From contig NZ_JACHIG010000005.1 in NCBI RefSeq assembly GCF_014203095.1, positions 248,001 to 312,000 of the forward strand: a stretch of DNA of 64,000 nucleotides, written 5' to 3'. The notes beneath the pieces are model-generated. The model ran no database searches. It was not told the origin of the DNA and saw only the letters and a program-made list of their open reading frames with translations. The first letter of the stretch is position 1. Each line of letters opens with the position of its first letter. Position numbers and translations under genes: made by a program. Shown here piece after piece: positions 1-11,000 of this stretch. The stretch comes from Prosthecobacter vanneervenii (GTDB taxonomy: Bacteria; Verrucomicrobiota; Verrucomicrobiia; Verrucomicrobiales; Verrucomicrobiaceae).

Positions 1-267
1 GCCAAAGGCTGCTACATCGGCCAGGAGGTGCTCTCCCGCATCAAGACCACCGGCAAGATGCCCCGCGAGCTGATCTCCTTTGAATCCGCCGCAGCAGTGC
101 AGGCCGGAGACGAGCTCTGGCTCGAGAAAGCCGTGGGCACCGTCACCAGCGTCACCCAACATCCTGTCACAGGCCGCAGCATAGGTCTGGCAATGATCCG
201 CCAGGGCACGGCCAAAGAGAGCCTGCGTGTCGGCAGCAGCAACGGTGCACTGTTGATGAGAAGCTGA
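1..267 (+). CDS. ygfZ: YgfZ-like folate-binding protein, C-terminal part
   Basis: The window opens inside this gene; frame 1 is open from base 1 and stops at 265-267. The first residues read KGCYIGQEV, the signature of the YgfZ/GcvT-related family, whose members bind tetrahydrofolate and support Fe-S enzyme maturation. The remaining ~80 residues match the small C-terminal barrel of the family in length. The N-terminal folate-binding domain lies outside the window. It belongs to the host chromosome and marks the left flank of the integrated element. Function is from family knowledge; only the signature and the stop are visible here. Confidence 0.8.
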   Translation, partial: AKGCYIGQEVLSRIKTTGKMPRELISFESAAAVQAGDELWLEKAVGTVTSVTQHPVTGRSIGLAMIRQGTAKESLRVGSSNGALLMRS

Positions 268-283
268 ACTTCCACCATTGAAA

Positions 284-306
284 CACCACTCTCTTTGAGA
301 GTGGTG
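284..306 (-). terminator. Perfect 10-bp hairpin overlapping the tRNA CCA end
   Basis: CACCACTCTC (284-293) and GAGAGTGGTG (297-306) are perfect inverted complements around a 3-base loop. Read on the minus strand the stem starts inside the ACCA end of the tRNA fragment and is followed by TTTC, so it may be the terminator of the original tRNA gene. The T tract is short. Confidence 0.45.
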
Positions 307-330
307 CGCAGGGAGGGGATCGAACCCTCG
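302..330 (-). other. 3' end of a tRNA gene: candidate attachment site
   Basis: On the minus strand this reads as a T arm (stem GAGGG, loop TTCGATC, stem CCCTC), acceptor strand CCTGCGC, discriminator A and CCA. No matching acceptor GCGCAGG or D/anticodon arms follow in the next 80 bases, so only the 3' portion is present. An A discriminator and G1-C72 type acceptor would suit a leucine tRNA, but identity is not certain. A partial tRNA end directly beside an integrase gene is the usual residue of site-specific integration. By geometry the intact tRNA should lie at the other end of the element, to the right and probably beyond the window. Confidence 0.65.
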
Positions 331-361
331 ATTCGATACAAGGGGGTGTATTTAACCTTTT

Positions 362-436
362 TGTTCCCATTTCACTAGGAGAGTAGATTTGCGGGAACAT
401 GGCTGGACATCCCGGGATGTTCCCACAATGTTCCCA
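362..436. repeat. Clustered TGTTCCCA repeats before integrase gene
   Basis: TGTTCCCA occurs at 362-369, 418-425 and 429-436, and the complementary GGGAACAT at 393-400. Four copies in 75 bp between the tRNA fragment and the integrase start fit arm-type integrase sites or an operator. Role is inference. Confidence 0.45.
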
Positions 437-437
437 C

Positions 438-1748
438 ATGGCCAGCGTCTTTACCCGTCCCGGTTCCCTTTTCTACTACGCCGCTTTTCGGCTGCCCACC
501 AAGGATGCCAGTGGCAACAAGGTGTGGAAGCTAAAGAAGCAGGTCACAAAAATCGCTGTTCCAACGGGCCTTCGGGAGCAGGAGAAAGCCCAGCAGGAAG
601 CGCTCAAGGTGGCATTGGAGTTTGAAAGGAACGCATTCACTGAAGCAGGAGCAGGCGAGAAAGGTTCTCAGCGCATCCTCGCAATCCTTCGTGAAGCTGG
701 CGATCTTGCCGCACAGAAGCGCCTCACCGCAAACCTTGGACGTGATTTCATCCGCAGGCTGGTGGAGGCCAGCACCGGGGAGGCACTGCCCGCAGAAAAG
801 ACGATTTCAGGCTGGTTCAGTGAGTGGCTTAAGCAGAAGTCAGGCACCACCAAAGCCGCCACACAGGCGCGTTACAAGGCCAGCATGAAGGCCATTATTA
901 CTTACTTGGGCGAAGAGCAGGCAGCGCTCCCTCTCGACTCTCTCACCATCGGAAAACTGCGCGAGTTCCGCGACAAGCTCAAAGCCGAGGGACGCACGGC
1001 CAAGACCACCAACCACTACCTCAAAGACGTGAACAGCGCCCTCCTCGCCGCAGCCAAGGAAGGCCATATCCAGCGCTCTCCCGCTGAAAATCTGGAGCCA
1101 CTGCCCGAGGAGGATTCCACCAGCCGAGAGCCGTTCACCTTTGCTGAAATTGCCAAACTTCTCGCCGCCGCACCTTCTGAGGACTGGCGGGGTGTAATTT
1201 TGCTAGGCACCTTTGGAGGAATGCGTCTGGGCGATGCCGCCCAGATCACACGTGGCTGCATCGACCTTCAAGACAGAGTCATTCGTTTCAAACCGCAGAA
1301 GACCGCACGCAAAAAGGAGGCCCGAAAAGCCGCGATCATCCTGCCCATGCACGCCGAACTTGTGCGTTATTTTCAAGGCATCGACCTCCCCGCCGATTTG
1401 ACGGCACCCGTTTTCACTTCCCTCTCCCGTGTCAGTATTGCGGGCAACAACGGCCTTTCAGCGCGCTTTGTGCGCATCATGGAAGACGCTGGCATATCAC
1501 GTGGCCAGACTCGCGACCATGTCGAAGGCAAGGCGGGCAGGTCTTCTCACGCCCGCTCCTTTCACAGCACCCGCCACACGTTCAACAGCAGCATGTTCAA
1601 TGGCGGCGTCTCGCAGGAATTACGCATGAAGATCGTTGGTCATGCCGACGCCAAAACAAACGAAAGCTACACCCACGCCGAACTCTCCGCCCTGCGAAAG
1701 GCGGTGGATGCCGTTCCAGGGCTCAAGTTGAAGAAGGCCAAGGGGTAA
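438..1748 (+). CDS. int: Tyrosine recombinase / integrase
   Basis: A 436-residue site-specific recombinase. The N-terminal part (about 100-190) has the SAM-like core-binding character (KTISGWFSEWL, then a helical stretch). The catalytic part shows the first arginine in GTFGGMRLGD (about 262), a lysine-rich beta turn (RFKPQKTARKK), the HxxR box in FHSTRHTF (about 375-378), and the final histidine and tyrosine in IVGHADAKTNESYTH (Y about 410). The ATG at 438 gives the MASVFTRPGSLFYYAAF start common in related integrases; an upstream ATG at 399 would add 13 residues made of the TGTTCCCA repeats and is less likely. It sits next to the tRNA fragment and probably integrated this element there. Confidence 0.9.
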   Translation: MASVFTRPGSLFYYAAFRLPTKDASGNKVWKLKKQVTKIAVPTGLREQEKAQQEALKVALEFERNAFTEAGAGEKGSQRILAILREAGDLAAQKRLTANLGRDFIRRLVEASTGEALPAEKTISGWFSEWLKQKSGTTKAATQARYKASMKAIITYLGEEQAALPLDSLTIGKLREFRDKLKAEGRTAKTTNHYLKDVNSALLAAAKEGHIQRSPAENLEPLPEEDSTSREPFTFAEIAKLLAAAPSEDWRGVILLGTFGGMRLGDAAQITRGCIDLQDRVIRFKPQKTARKKEARKAAIILPMHAELVRYFQGIDLPADLTAPVFTSLSRVSIAGNNGLSARFVRIMEDAGISRGQTRDHVEGKAGRSSHARSFHSTRHTFNSSMFNGGVSQELRMKIVGHADAKTNESYTHAELSALRKAVDAVPGLKLKKAKG

Positions 1749-2083
1749 ATTGAGGGTCTGTCGATGTCCAAGAAAGTTTCTGCTTGCATTTTGACTGACT
1801 CCCCCTGACCCCCTTCTCTATCCTGATTGACGTGGAGAACGCATGAAGGGTCAGTTTTACATCTCGCCGCAAGGACTGTGAATAACGCCGGAGGCAAAAG
1901 ATGCGCAAAACATCCATAGCCAGCCCGCTCTGATGCAAACTACAGCAGTGCCCTTCCTGGCAGCCTAGCAGCGTCACCGCCGCAGACCAATGGGCCATTG
2001 TGTCTGTTTGGGAAACGCTCATTCCCGCCCCTGGCCGTCACGTCGCGGTCAGGACACCCCGCATCCCCATTCCTTGCACCACC
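1749..2083. other. Intergenic stretch, no gene recognised
   Basis: About 335 bp between the integrase stop and the small HTH gene. I see no convincing ORF, tRNA or clear terminator. Confidence 0.5.
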
Positions 2084-2311
2084 ATGTCCACATCTCTTCA
2101 AATCGTTCAATCTGCCGAAGTTGCTTCATTGCCAGAGTTCGGCGACCACCGCACCTGCCGCGCCCTTTTTAATCTACCTCGCAGCACCCTCTACAACCTC
2201 GTCTCTGAGGGCAAAATCCGCTCGGTCAGTCTTCGCAAGCGAGGGAACAAAAGAGGCCGCCGACTCTTCGACTGTAGCAGCATCCGCGAATACCTCCGCT
2301 CACTTTCCTAA
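2084..2311 (+). CDS. Small HTH protein, AlpA/excisionase-like
   Basis: A 75-residue basic protein. RALFNLPRSTLYNLVSEGKIRSVSLRKRG reads as the helix-turn-helix of the MerR-like AlpA/excisionase group: a recognition helix followed by the SVSLRKRG strand that inserts a side-chain array for DNA contact. The start is the ATG at 2084; a longer reading from 2000 has no conserved character. Such proteins commonly sit beside integrases and either direct excision or regulate the element. It lies between the integrase and the replicase gene, consistent with either role. Confidence 0.65.
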   Translation: MSTSLQIVQSAEVASLPEFGDHRTCRALFNLPRSTLYNLVSEGKIRSVSLRKRGNKRGRRLFDCSSIREYLRSLS

Positions 2312-2435
2312 CCTCTCCGCATCAAACAACAAACCCGCTTCCAGTGGCGGAATACTGGCTGCTGTTTTGCGGAGTTCAGATGCCGCAAAAGGTAGTCATT
2401 GAAGCGTCACTGGCAAGCGATAACCACGTCGCACC

Positions 2436-3323
2436 ATGATTGCTACTCAAGCAATGCGTGAAGTCTATTTGCAGACGATTCCCCAACGCCCGTACTGCAC
2501 GAACCACCTTGGCCGAAGGCTTCGGATTATTGATGCTGCGAGAGCGGCAGGTTTTGCCAACATCCAGCACAACATGCCTCTTGTCTGGCATTGGTTGGTA
2601 TTCGACATCGACGGTGAAGATGCCTACACACGGGCGGAGACTCGCGGTTGCCCGCCACCCAACTTCATCGCTTTGAATCCGGCCAATGGGCATGGACATG
2701 CAGGCTACTTGTTGGAATCAGCCGTCACGGCTTTTGACACATCCAGCCGCCGCGCCATCAAATTCTTTGAGGACGTCGAGAGAGGCATGACCAACCGGCT
2801 GGGGGCAGATCACGCTTACCCAGGGTTCCTTTCCAAAAATCCGCTTTGCTCGCGCTGGGAGACAGACTGGCAGGCAGTGAGACCGTATCGCCTGGAAACG
2901 CTCAACGACTATCTCGACAAGACAGACAAACGAAAAAAGTTGGCTCGCGAAATGTCAGCCGTGGGGCGCAATGCCACCTTGTTCGAGCAGTTGAGCAAAT
3001 GGGCGTACAGGCATTGGTTCAGAACGGCAAAGGAAGGCAGAACTCGGGACGAGTTTGAATGCATGCTTCATGAGCTGGCGGAGGCTATAAACGCCACTTT
3101 TCCAGTCCGCTTGTCACATGCCGAAATCAGTGGCGTGACTCAGTCAGTGGCCAGATGGGTTTGGAAAAAGTTCACCCTCGAAGGCTTTGCCAAAATTCAA
3201 CGCGCCAGGGCATTGAAACGGTGGGCAGCGAGTCCCACGCTAACTGCAATGAGGCCTTGGATTGAGCAGGGCATCTCTCGCAGGACTTGGGAGCGGAGGA
3301 GGCAGCGGACTGTAAGCCCGTAA
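2436..3323 (+). CDS. Plasmid-type replicase (RepA/ColE2-like)
   Basis: A 295-residue protein with the marks of the plasmid replicase family: an N-terminal catalytic part with LVWHWLVFDIDGEDAY (acidic DID), the NFIALNPANGHGHAGYLL block (about 75-92), and a C-terminal primase-C-terminal/HTH-like region (ARWVWKKFTLEGFAKIQRARA, then the arginine-rich ISRRTWERRRQR). These proteins prime replication at a plasmid origin. Its presence behind an integrase suggests that the element can, or once could, replicate after excision. Family assignment is by motif reading only; a phage-type primase is the alternative. Confidence 0.65.
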   Translation: MIATQAMREVYLQTIPQRPYCTNHLGRRLRIIDAARAAGFANIQHNMPLVWHWLVFDIDGEDAYTRAETRGCPPPNFIALNPANGHGHAGYLLESAVTAFDTSSRRAIKFFEDVERGMTNRLGADHAYPGFLSKNPLCSRWETDWQAVRPYRLETLNDYLDKTDKRKKLAREMSAVGRNATLFEQLSKWAYRHWFRTAKEGRTRDEFECMLHELAEAINATFPVRLSHAEISGVTQSVARWVWKKFTLEGFAKIQRARALKRWAASPTLTAMRPWIEQGISRRTWERRRQRTVSP

Positions 3324-3573
3324 AACCGCTATTATCCTGATATGGCATTGCGACAGGGGACATAGTTGCAGAAGGACATGCGCGATAGCCTGCGCGGCGA
3401 AGAACACCATTATTCACAAATCAGGCCGGTTGGCGTGGCACCTGTCAGGCGGGAATAAATAGCTGGCAAAAACCACTGTCAGAGGTTGTGGAAAGGTTGA
3501 CCGGCCAAGGTACTTGCCTTCAGATGGCTCCCGACGTTTAATCAGCGAAACCTCTACGCCCATTCCCCCGCGC

Positions 3574-5184
3574 ATGCTCTGGACTGCTCCGACTGAAAAG
3601 AATCTAGCCACCGACACCTTGGAGAAAAAACTTTGGGATGCCGCCAATCAGCTCTGGGCGGGGGCCGGGCTGAAGCAGTCGGACTACTCCGAGCCCATTC
3701 TCGGCCTAATCTTCCTGCGCTTCGCGGAGGTGCGCTTCAATGCCCGGAGGGCAGTGTTGGAAAAGGCGGGCGCTTCCTCGCGGCGCGGTTCAAAGGCGGA
3801 CGAGCCCACCGCCTACCATGCCGAGGGCGTGCTCTTTCTAGCACCAGGTGCCTGTTTTGCGGAGCTGCTCCAGCTCCCTGAGGGCGCGGACATTGGGAAA
3901 GCGCTGAACGAGGCCATGAAGACCATTGAGCGGGACAATCCGCAGATGGCCGGGGTGCTGCCCAAGGGCTACCAGGTCTTTGATTCCCGCCTGCTCAGCA
4001 ACCTGCTCAAGACCCTTTCCACCATCCCCGCCGATCTGGAGGGAGACGCCTTCGGGAAGATCTATGAGTACTTCCTCGGCACCTTTGCCATGAGCGAGGG
4101 ACAGAAGGGGGGCGAATTCTTCACCCCCACCAGCATCGTCCGCCTCATCGTAGAGATTTTGGAGCCCTTCCACGGGCGCATCCTCGATCCCGCCTGCGGC
4201 TCGGGTGGCATGTTTGTGCAGAGCGCCCGCTTCGTCTCCGCCCACCAAAAGAGCCCCAGCGCCGAACTCAGCATCCACGGCCAGGAGCGTGTGGATGGAA
4301 ACGTCCGCCTCGCCCGCATGAACCTCGCCGTCCACGGCCTGGAGGGCGACATCAAGCACGGCAACACCTACTACGAAGACCTGCACTCCACGGTGGGGAG
4401 ATTCGACTTCGTCTGTGCCAATCCTCCCTTCAATGTCAGCCAGGTGGACAAGGAACGCCTCACTTCAGAAGTCGGCAAGAACCGCCGCTACCCCTTCGGC
4501 CTGCCGCGTACGGACAACGCCAATTACCTCTGGATTCAGGACTTCTATTCCGCGCTCAACGACCAGGGCCGCGCCGGATTCGTCATGGCCAATTCCGCCT
4601 CCGATGCCCGCTCCTCTGAGCAGGACATCCGCCAGAAGCTCATCGAGTCCAGGGCCGTCGATGTCATGATCGCCGTTGGGCCGAACATGTTCTACACCGT
4701 CACCCTGCCCTGCACGCTGTGGTTCTTCGACAAAGGGAAGGTGCATACACCCCGTGCCGACACCGTCCTCTTCATCGACGCCCGCCACATCTACCGCCAG
4801 ATCGACCGCGCCCACCGCGACTGGAACGAGGCTCAGATCAGCTTCCTCGCCAACCTCGTCCGCCTCTATCGCGGTGAAGCCCTCGATTTCACCCTCGGCG
4901 GCAGTGAAGCCGAGTCCAAGATCAAGGAGGTCTTTGGCTCGAAGCCGAAATTCACTGACGTGCTTGGCCTGTGCAAAGCCTCGTCTCTCAAGGACATCGA
5001 AGCGCAAGGCTGGAGTCTTAACCCTGGCCGCTACGTCGGCGTCGCCGCTGGGGAGGCAGTCAGTGATGAAGACTTCAAGACCCAGCTTGGCACCTGGAAC
5101 GAAGAACTCGAAACCCTCAACGCCCAGGCCCGCGACCTGGAGCAAACCATCGCTGCCAACGTGGCGGAACTCTTGGATGTGTAG
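3574..5184 (+). CDS. hsdM: Type I restriction-modification DNA methyltransferase subunit HsdM
   Basis: 536 residues, typical for HsdM. The N-terminal helical domain ([13 protein letters not shown]...[13 protein letters not shown]) is followed by the SAM-binding motif [15 protein letters not shown] (about 203-217) and the N6-adenine methylase catalytic motif NPPF in [12 protein letters not shown] (about 282). It methylates adenine in the bipartite target chosen by HsdS, protecting host DNA. ATG 3574 is preferred because family homology begins at [15 protein letters not shown] sequence; ATG 3514 would add 20 unlike residues. First gene of a four-gene operon; HsdS begins 2 bp after its stop. Confidence 0.95.
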   Translation: MLWTAPTEKNLATDTLEKKLWDAANQLWAGAGLKQSDYSEPILGLIFLRFAEVRFNARRAVLEKAGASSRRGSKADEPTAYHAEGVLFLAPGACFAELLQLPEGADIGKALNEAMKTIERDNPQMAGVLPKGYQVFDSRLLSNLLKTLSTIPADLEGDAFGKIYEYFLGTFAMSEGQKGGEFFTPTSIVRLIVEILEPFHGRILDPACGSGGMFVQSARFVSAHQKSPSAELSIHGQERVDGNVRLARMNLAVHGLEGDIKHGNTYYEDLHSTVGRFDFVCANPPFNVSQVDKERLTSEVGKNRRYPFGLPRTDNANYLWIQDFYSALNDQGRAGFVMANSASDARSSEQDIRQKLIESRAVDVMIAVGPNMFYTVTLPCTLWFFDKGKVHTPRADTVLFIDARHIYRQIDRAHRDWNEAQISFLANLVRLYRGEALDFTLGGSEAESKIKEVFGSKPKFTDVLGLCKASSLKDIEAQGWSLNPGRYVGVAAGEAVSDEDFKTQLGTWNEELETLNAQARDLEQTIAANVAELLDV

Positions 5185-5186
5185 CG

Positions 5187-6395
<1,209 letters not shown>

Positions 6396-6406
6396 TACTT
6401 ATTAAC

Positions 6407-8011
6407 ATGAAAACACCGGCCGAATTCGCAGACCGAAATTTTAAGATTGAGTGCAGTCAAATCACTTTGCGGCAAGGTGGTCAGGGATCTTTGGTTATTG
6501 GAGGACCTGGCGAACTTTGGCAAGACGACGATGGACACATTCAATTCAAAATATTTGTTTCCGAGGAGCATTACGAAGCCCTGAACACACACCGTAATGG
6601 AACGAAACGGGTTCTTGGGCAGTTGGTTAAAGAGGAAGACTGCTTCACTCTTGTGGCACAGACGTTTTCTGGACCTGTCTGGACCTCTGAGTCTGTTTTT
6701 CCCAACAGGCGGGGTGGTTTGGCCAGCGGAATCGCATACGGGACCATTCACGAACTACTTTATGAGTGCTCGGTTCCGGTCGAATCAAAGGCAGTTTCAG
6801 CAACAATCAGACTGCCTGACAAGATTTCGTTCCCATGTAACCAGGGAACAGAAACAGTTACCAAGAGAGGCGATAAAGAAGCGGGAAACTCATGGAACCT
6901 GAATTCTGCGGAGTATATACATGAAAAATTCATGTTTCGAATTCACCCCGAGGGTGATCATACGGTTGCACAAATTTCCATGAAGGAGGGGCCTGATGCA
7001 TTAGTCATGGCTCGGAGGCTTCATGAGTCTCTTCAGTTTGTTTTGGGCCTGGAATTGGACCTTCTTGTCATTGAGACAATTGGCGACGGGAAGATGACGA
7101 CCATGCTGCGATCAGCTTCGAATTCTAAAATTAAAGGGTCTATCCCGCCCCCTCTTCGATTCCAAAAAATTGATCCACAGTCTCAATTCTGGATGATGTT
7201 TGCCAGCTATTTTTGCGCAGTCATAACGGCAACGAGCTCTGAACCACATCCAATTTCTCAGCACCTCGGGAGTGTAATTGAATCAACGGTTGCATCACTG
7301 GGTGCTGAAGTTTTGGCTTTAACCGTTGCAGTTGAAGGGTTGGCCGGCCTTACCACATCAGCACAGGTGTCCAACACGGTAGCCATTTCGGAAGAGTTAA
7401 ATGCTGTCAAAAAAGCTTTGGTTGGAGTTTCTTTGTCCGATTCAACTCGAGCAAGAGTCATTGGCGCTCTTGATGCGATGACTAAAATTCGGAATTCAGA
7501 TTTGCTCCGGATTTTTCTGGCAGAGCAGCAGCTGCCGCCAGCACTCTATAAATCATGGAGTCGTCTTCGAAACGCCGCAGCGCATGGTGGAGGTTTAGGA
7601 GGCCGTGAAATTGAGGATGTCATTCGACTTCGTGATGAAGTTCGAATGCTTCTCTACTCACTAGTACTCCACTTAATTGGATATAGCGGTCTTAGAACTG
7701 ACTACAGCCAACAAGGTTGGCCCGATTGTCATTGGCCAATTGCAGCATCAGTGCCAGCTTCTCCTGTTGATGCACCCCCTGTTGATGAGGGCGTTGCCGA
7801 ACCACCTGAAATATCGCCTTCTCATGCAAGGGGAGTAGATAACAAGCCCAATTCGAACGATGCAGTTGAGGAGAAGGTGGTTTTGCCGGAAATAGAGTCG
7901 GCAGCAGTTTCAAACCAGGAGATTAAGACCAATATCGCAATTGAATCTAAGCCGCTAAACTCAACGCATGACGGTGTGTGTGAAACTGCTAGCCCTACCG
8001 CTTCCGAATGA
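6407..8011 (+). CDS. HEPN-like protein inside the type I R-M operon
   Basis: A 534-residue protein not part of a standard hsd operon. Residues ~1-250 form a mostly beta, unrecognised domain (FKIECSQITL...GSLVIGGPGELW). Residues ~250-430 look all-helical and contain SWSRLRNAAAHGGG, an R-x4-H motif (R388, H393) typical of HEPN ribonuclease domains. Residues ~440-534 are a low-complexity acidic/proline-rich tail. The general layout recalls ApeA-type defence proteins, but the N-terminus is not clearly of that family. Base composition is visibly more AT-rich than hsdM/hsdR. It starts 12 bp after hsdS, and its stop overlaps the hsdR ATG (ATGA), so it is translationally coupled to hsdR. By analogy with PrrC, a HEPN anticodon nuclease encoded between hsdS and hsdR, an RNA-cleaving back-up defence is plausible but unproven. 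Confidence 0.6.
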   Translation: MKTPAEFADRNFKIECSQITLRQGGQGSLVIGGPGELWQDDDGHIQFKIFVSEEHYEALNTHRNGTKRVLGQLVKEEDCFTLVAQTFSGPVWTSESVFPNRRGGLASGIAYGTIHELLYECSVPVESKAVSATIRLPDKISFPCNQGTETVTKRGDKEAGNSWNLNSAEYIHEKFMFRIHPEGDHTVAQISMKEGPDALVMARRLHESLQFVLGLELDLLVIETIGDGKMTTMLRSASNSKIKGSIPPPLRFQKIDPQSQFWMMFASYFCAVITATSSEPHPISQHLGSVIESTVASLGAEVLALTVAVEGLAGLTTSAQVSNTVAISEELNAVKKALVGVSLSDSTRARVIGALDAMTKIRNSDLLRIFLAEQQLPPALYKSWSRLRNAAAHGGGLGGREIEDVIRLRDEVRMLLYSLVLHLIGYSGLRTDYSQQGWPDCHWPIAASVPASPVDAPPVDEGVAEPPEISPSHARGVDNKPNSNDAVEEKVVLPEIESAAVSNQEIKTNIAIESKPLNSTHDGVCETASPTASE

Positions 8012-11000
8012 GCTTTAGTGCCTACACCGAGGACCAGCTCGTCGAGCAGCCCGCCATCGGGTTGTTTGTGGAGCTTGGCTGGCAGACGTTGTCGGCAGCG
8101 GAGGAAACCTTGGGTGCGGGCGGCACGCTGGGACGTTTGGCGAAGTCGGAGGCGGTGTTGCCGAAGCGGCTGGAGGCTGCGTTGCAAAGAGTGAATCCCA
8201 TGCTGCCGCCGGAGGCAATCACCGGGGCACTCGAAGAGCTGACGCGGAACCGCTCGGCCATGAGCATGGCAGCGGCGAACCGGGAAATGCATGAGCTTTT
8301 GAAGCAGGGCGTCAAGGTCAGCGTACCAGACAAGGAACATGGCGGGCAGAAGACGGAGCTGGTGCGGGTGATCGACTGGCAGAACCCGGTGGCGAATGAT
8401 TTCCTCCTCGTGAGCCAGATGTCCATCCAGGGGCCGCTGTACCTGCGGCGGCCGGATTTGATCGGCTTCGTCAATGGGCTGCCGCTGGTGGTGGTGGAAC
8501 TCAAGAAGCCGGGCGTGCCGGCGCAGCAGGCCTTCACGGACAACCTGACCTGCTACAAGGCGGACATCCCCCAGCTTTTCTGGGGCAATGCGCTCATGAT
8601 TGCCAGCAATGGCACGGACAGCCGTGTGGGCTCGCTGACAGCCGACTGGGAGCGGTTCTTTGAGTGGAAGCGCATCGCCAGCGAGAACGAGCCGCGCCGC
8701 GTTTCGCTGGAGGTGATGATCTGCGGCACCTGCGACAAAAAGCGCCTGCTGGATCTGGTGGAAAACTTCATCCTCTTCTCCGAGCACAAGGCCGGGCTGG
8801 TCAAGATCGTGGGGCAGAACCATCAGTTCCTCGGCGTGAACAACGCCATCGCCGCCAGCCTGAAAGCCCGCACGGAAGGCCACGGGCGCGGCGGGGTCTT
8901 CTGGCAGACGCAGGGCAGTGGCAAGAGCTTCTCCATGGTCTTCTACTCCCAGAAGATCCTGCGCACAGTGCCCGGCGACTGGACTTTTGTCATCGTGACG
9001 GACCGCGTGGAACTGGACGAGCAGATCGCCACCACCTTCAAAGCCTGCGGCGCTGTGAGCGAGTCCGAAGGCGAAGTCTGCCACGCCAACAGCGGCGGAC
9101 ATCTGCGCGAACTGCTGCGTGGGAATCACCGCTATGTTTTCACGCTGGTGCATAAGTTCCAAACGGACGAGCTGCTCACAGACCGGCGGGACGTGATCGT
9201 TTTGACCGATGAGGCGCACCGCAGCCAGTATGACACCCTGGCCATGAACATGCGGGCCGCGCTGCCGAACGCGATCTTTGTGGCCTTCACCGGCACACCC
9301 CTGATCGCAGGCGAAGAACGGACGCGGGAGGTCTTTGGCGATTACGTGTCCATCTACGACTTTCAGCAAAGCGTGCAGGACGGCGCGACGGTGCCGCTCT
9401 TCTATGAAAACCGCACACCTGAGCTGCACCTGGACAATCCCAACCTGAACGAGGACATCTACGCCCTGATCGAGGAAGCGGAACTGAGCCCGGAGGCCGA
9501 GGAAAAGCTGCAACGGGAGCTGGGCAATCAATACCACCTCATCACCCGCGACGACCGGCTGGAAACGGTGGCCAAGGACATCATGAACCATTTCCTGGGC
9601 CGTGGCTTCCAAGGCAAGGCCATGGTGGTGAGCATCGACAAAGTGACTGCGCTGAAGATGCACGCCAAGGTGCAGAAGCATTGGGTGGCAGAGCAAACCC
9701 GCGTCTGGAAAGAACTGGAGGCGGCCTCAAAGATGAAGCCGCTCAAGCCCGGCCAGTCGAAACGGGATTTCAAAGACGACTACGACGCCGAGAAGGTACG
9801 GGAACTGCAAAGGCGGCTCGATTTGCTGGAGCACACCGACATGGCAGTGATCGTTTCCGCCGAACAAAATGAGGTTGCCAAGATGGCGGCGAAGGGCATC
9901 GACATCGTGCCGCATCGCAAGCGGATGAACGAGGAGAAGCTGGACGAGCTGTTCAAAGACCCGAAGGAAGAGCTAAGGCTCGTCTTTGTCTGTGCCATGT
10001 GGCTGACCGGATTCGATGCGCCGAGCTGCTCCACGATCTACCTCGACAAGCCGATGCGGAACCACACGCTGATGCAGACCATCGCCCGTGCAAACCGTGT
10101 CTATCCCGGCAAGCAGAGCGGCCTGATCGTGGATTATGCGAATGTCTTTGCCTCGCTGGAGCGAGCCCTGGCCATCTACGGAGCCGGAAAGGACGGCAAG
10201 ACGCCTGTGCGTGACAAACAGGAACTGGTGGAGCAACTGCGTGCTGCCATGCAGGAAGCGATGGAGTTTTGCCAGCGCCAAGCGGTGAATCTGACCGCCA
10301 TCCATGAGGCATCTGGCATGGAAAAGCTGCACCTCCTAGGCGAGGCAGTGAATGCGCTGATTTCCCCGGACGAGCTGCGGAAGCAATTCCTCGCCCACGA
10401 GAAGCTCGTGCGGGCTCTCTACCAGGCCGTGAAGCCCGACAAAGCCGCCATTGAGTTTGCCCCGATGTGCTCGCTGCTCGCGACACTGGCGGATTCGATC
10501 AAATTGCAGACTGGAGAGGGCGAAACGCCCGATATCACGCCCATCATGGGCAGGTTAAACGATTTGCTCGACGATTCCATCGGCGCGGAAGGCTTCACCA
10601 TTGCCGAGGGCCAGGCGGGAGCCCGGCATGGCGTGATTGATCTCTCCAAGATCAACTTCGAAGCCCTGGCAAAGAAGTTCAAGGAGTCGAAGCAGAAGAA
10701 CCTCGACATCGAAAAGCTCAAAGCCGCCATCCGCGCCACCCTGGATAAGATCGTCCACATGCACCGTGCCCTGCGGACGGACTACCAGCAGAAGTTCGAG
10801 GAACTCATCGCGAGCTACAACGCGGGGAGCCTGAACATTGATCAGCTCTTTGCGGCCCTGCTGGAGCAAAGCCGAAAACTCACCGATGAACAAACACGGC
10901 ATGTGCGGGAGAATCTCCTGCCTGCTGAACTCGTGATCTTCGACATTCTCACCCGTCCCGCGCCCGAACTCAGCGATGCCGAGCGTGACGAGGTCAAGAA

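Noticed and set aside
7822..9696. 624-residue minus-strand frame across hsdR
   Set aside because: Antisense to a gene with full HsdR motifs; its sequence is His/Gln/Leu-rich low-grade text typical of the reverse of a GC-rich coding frame.
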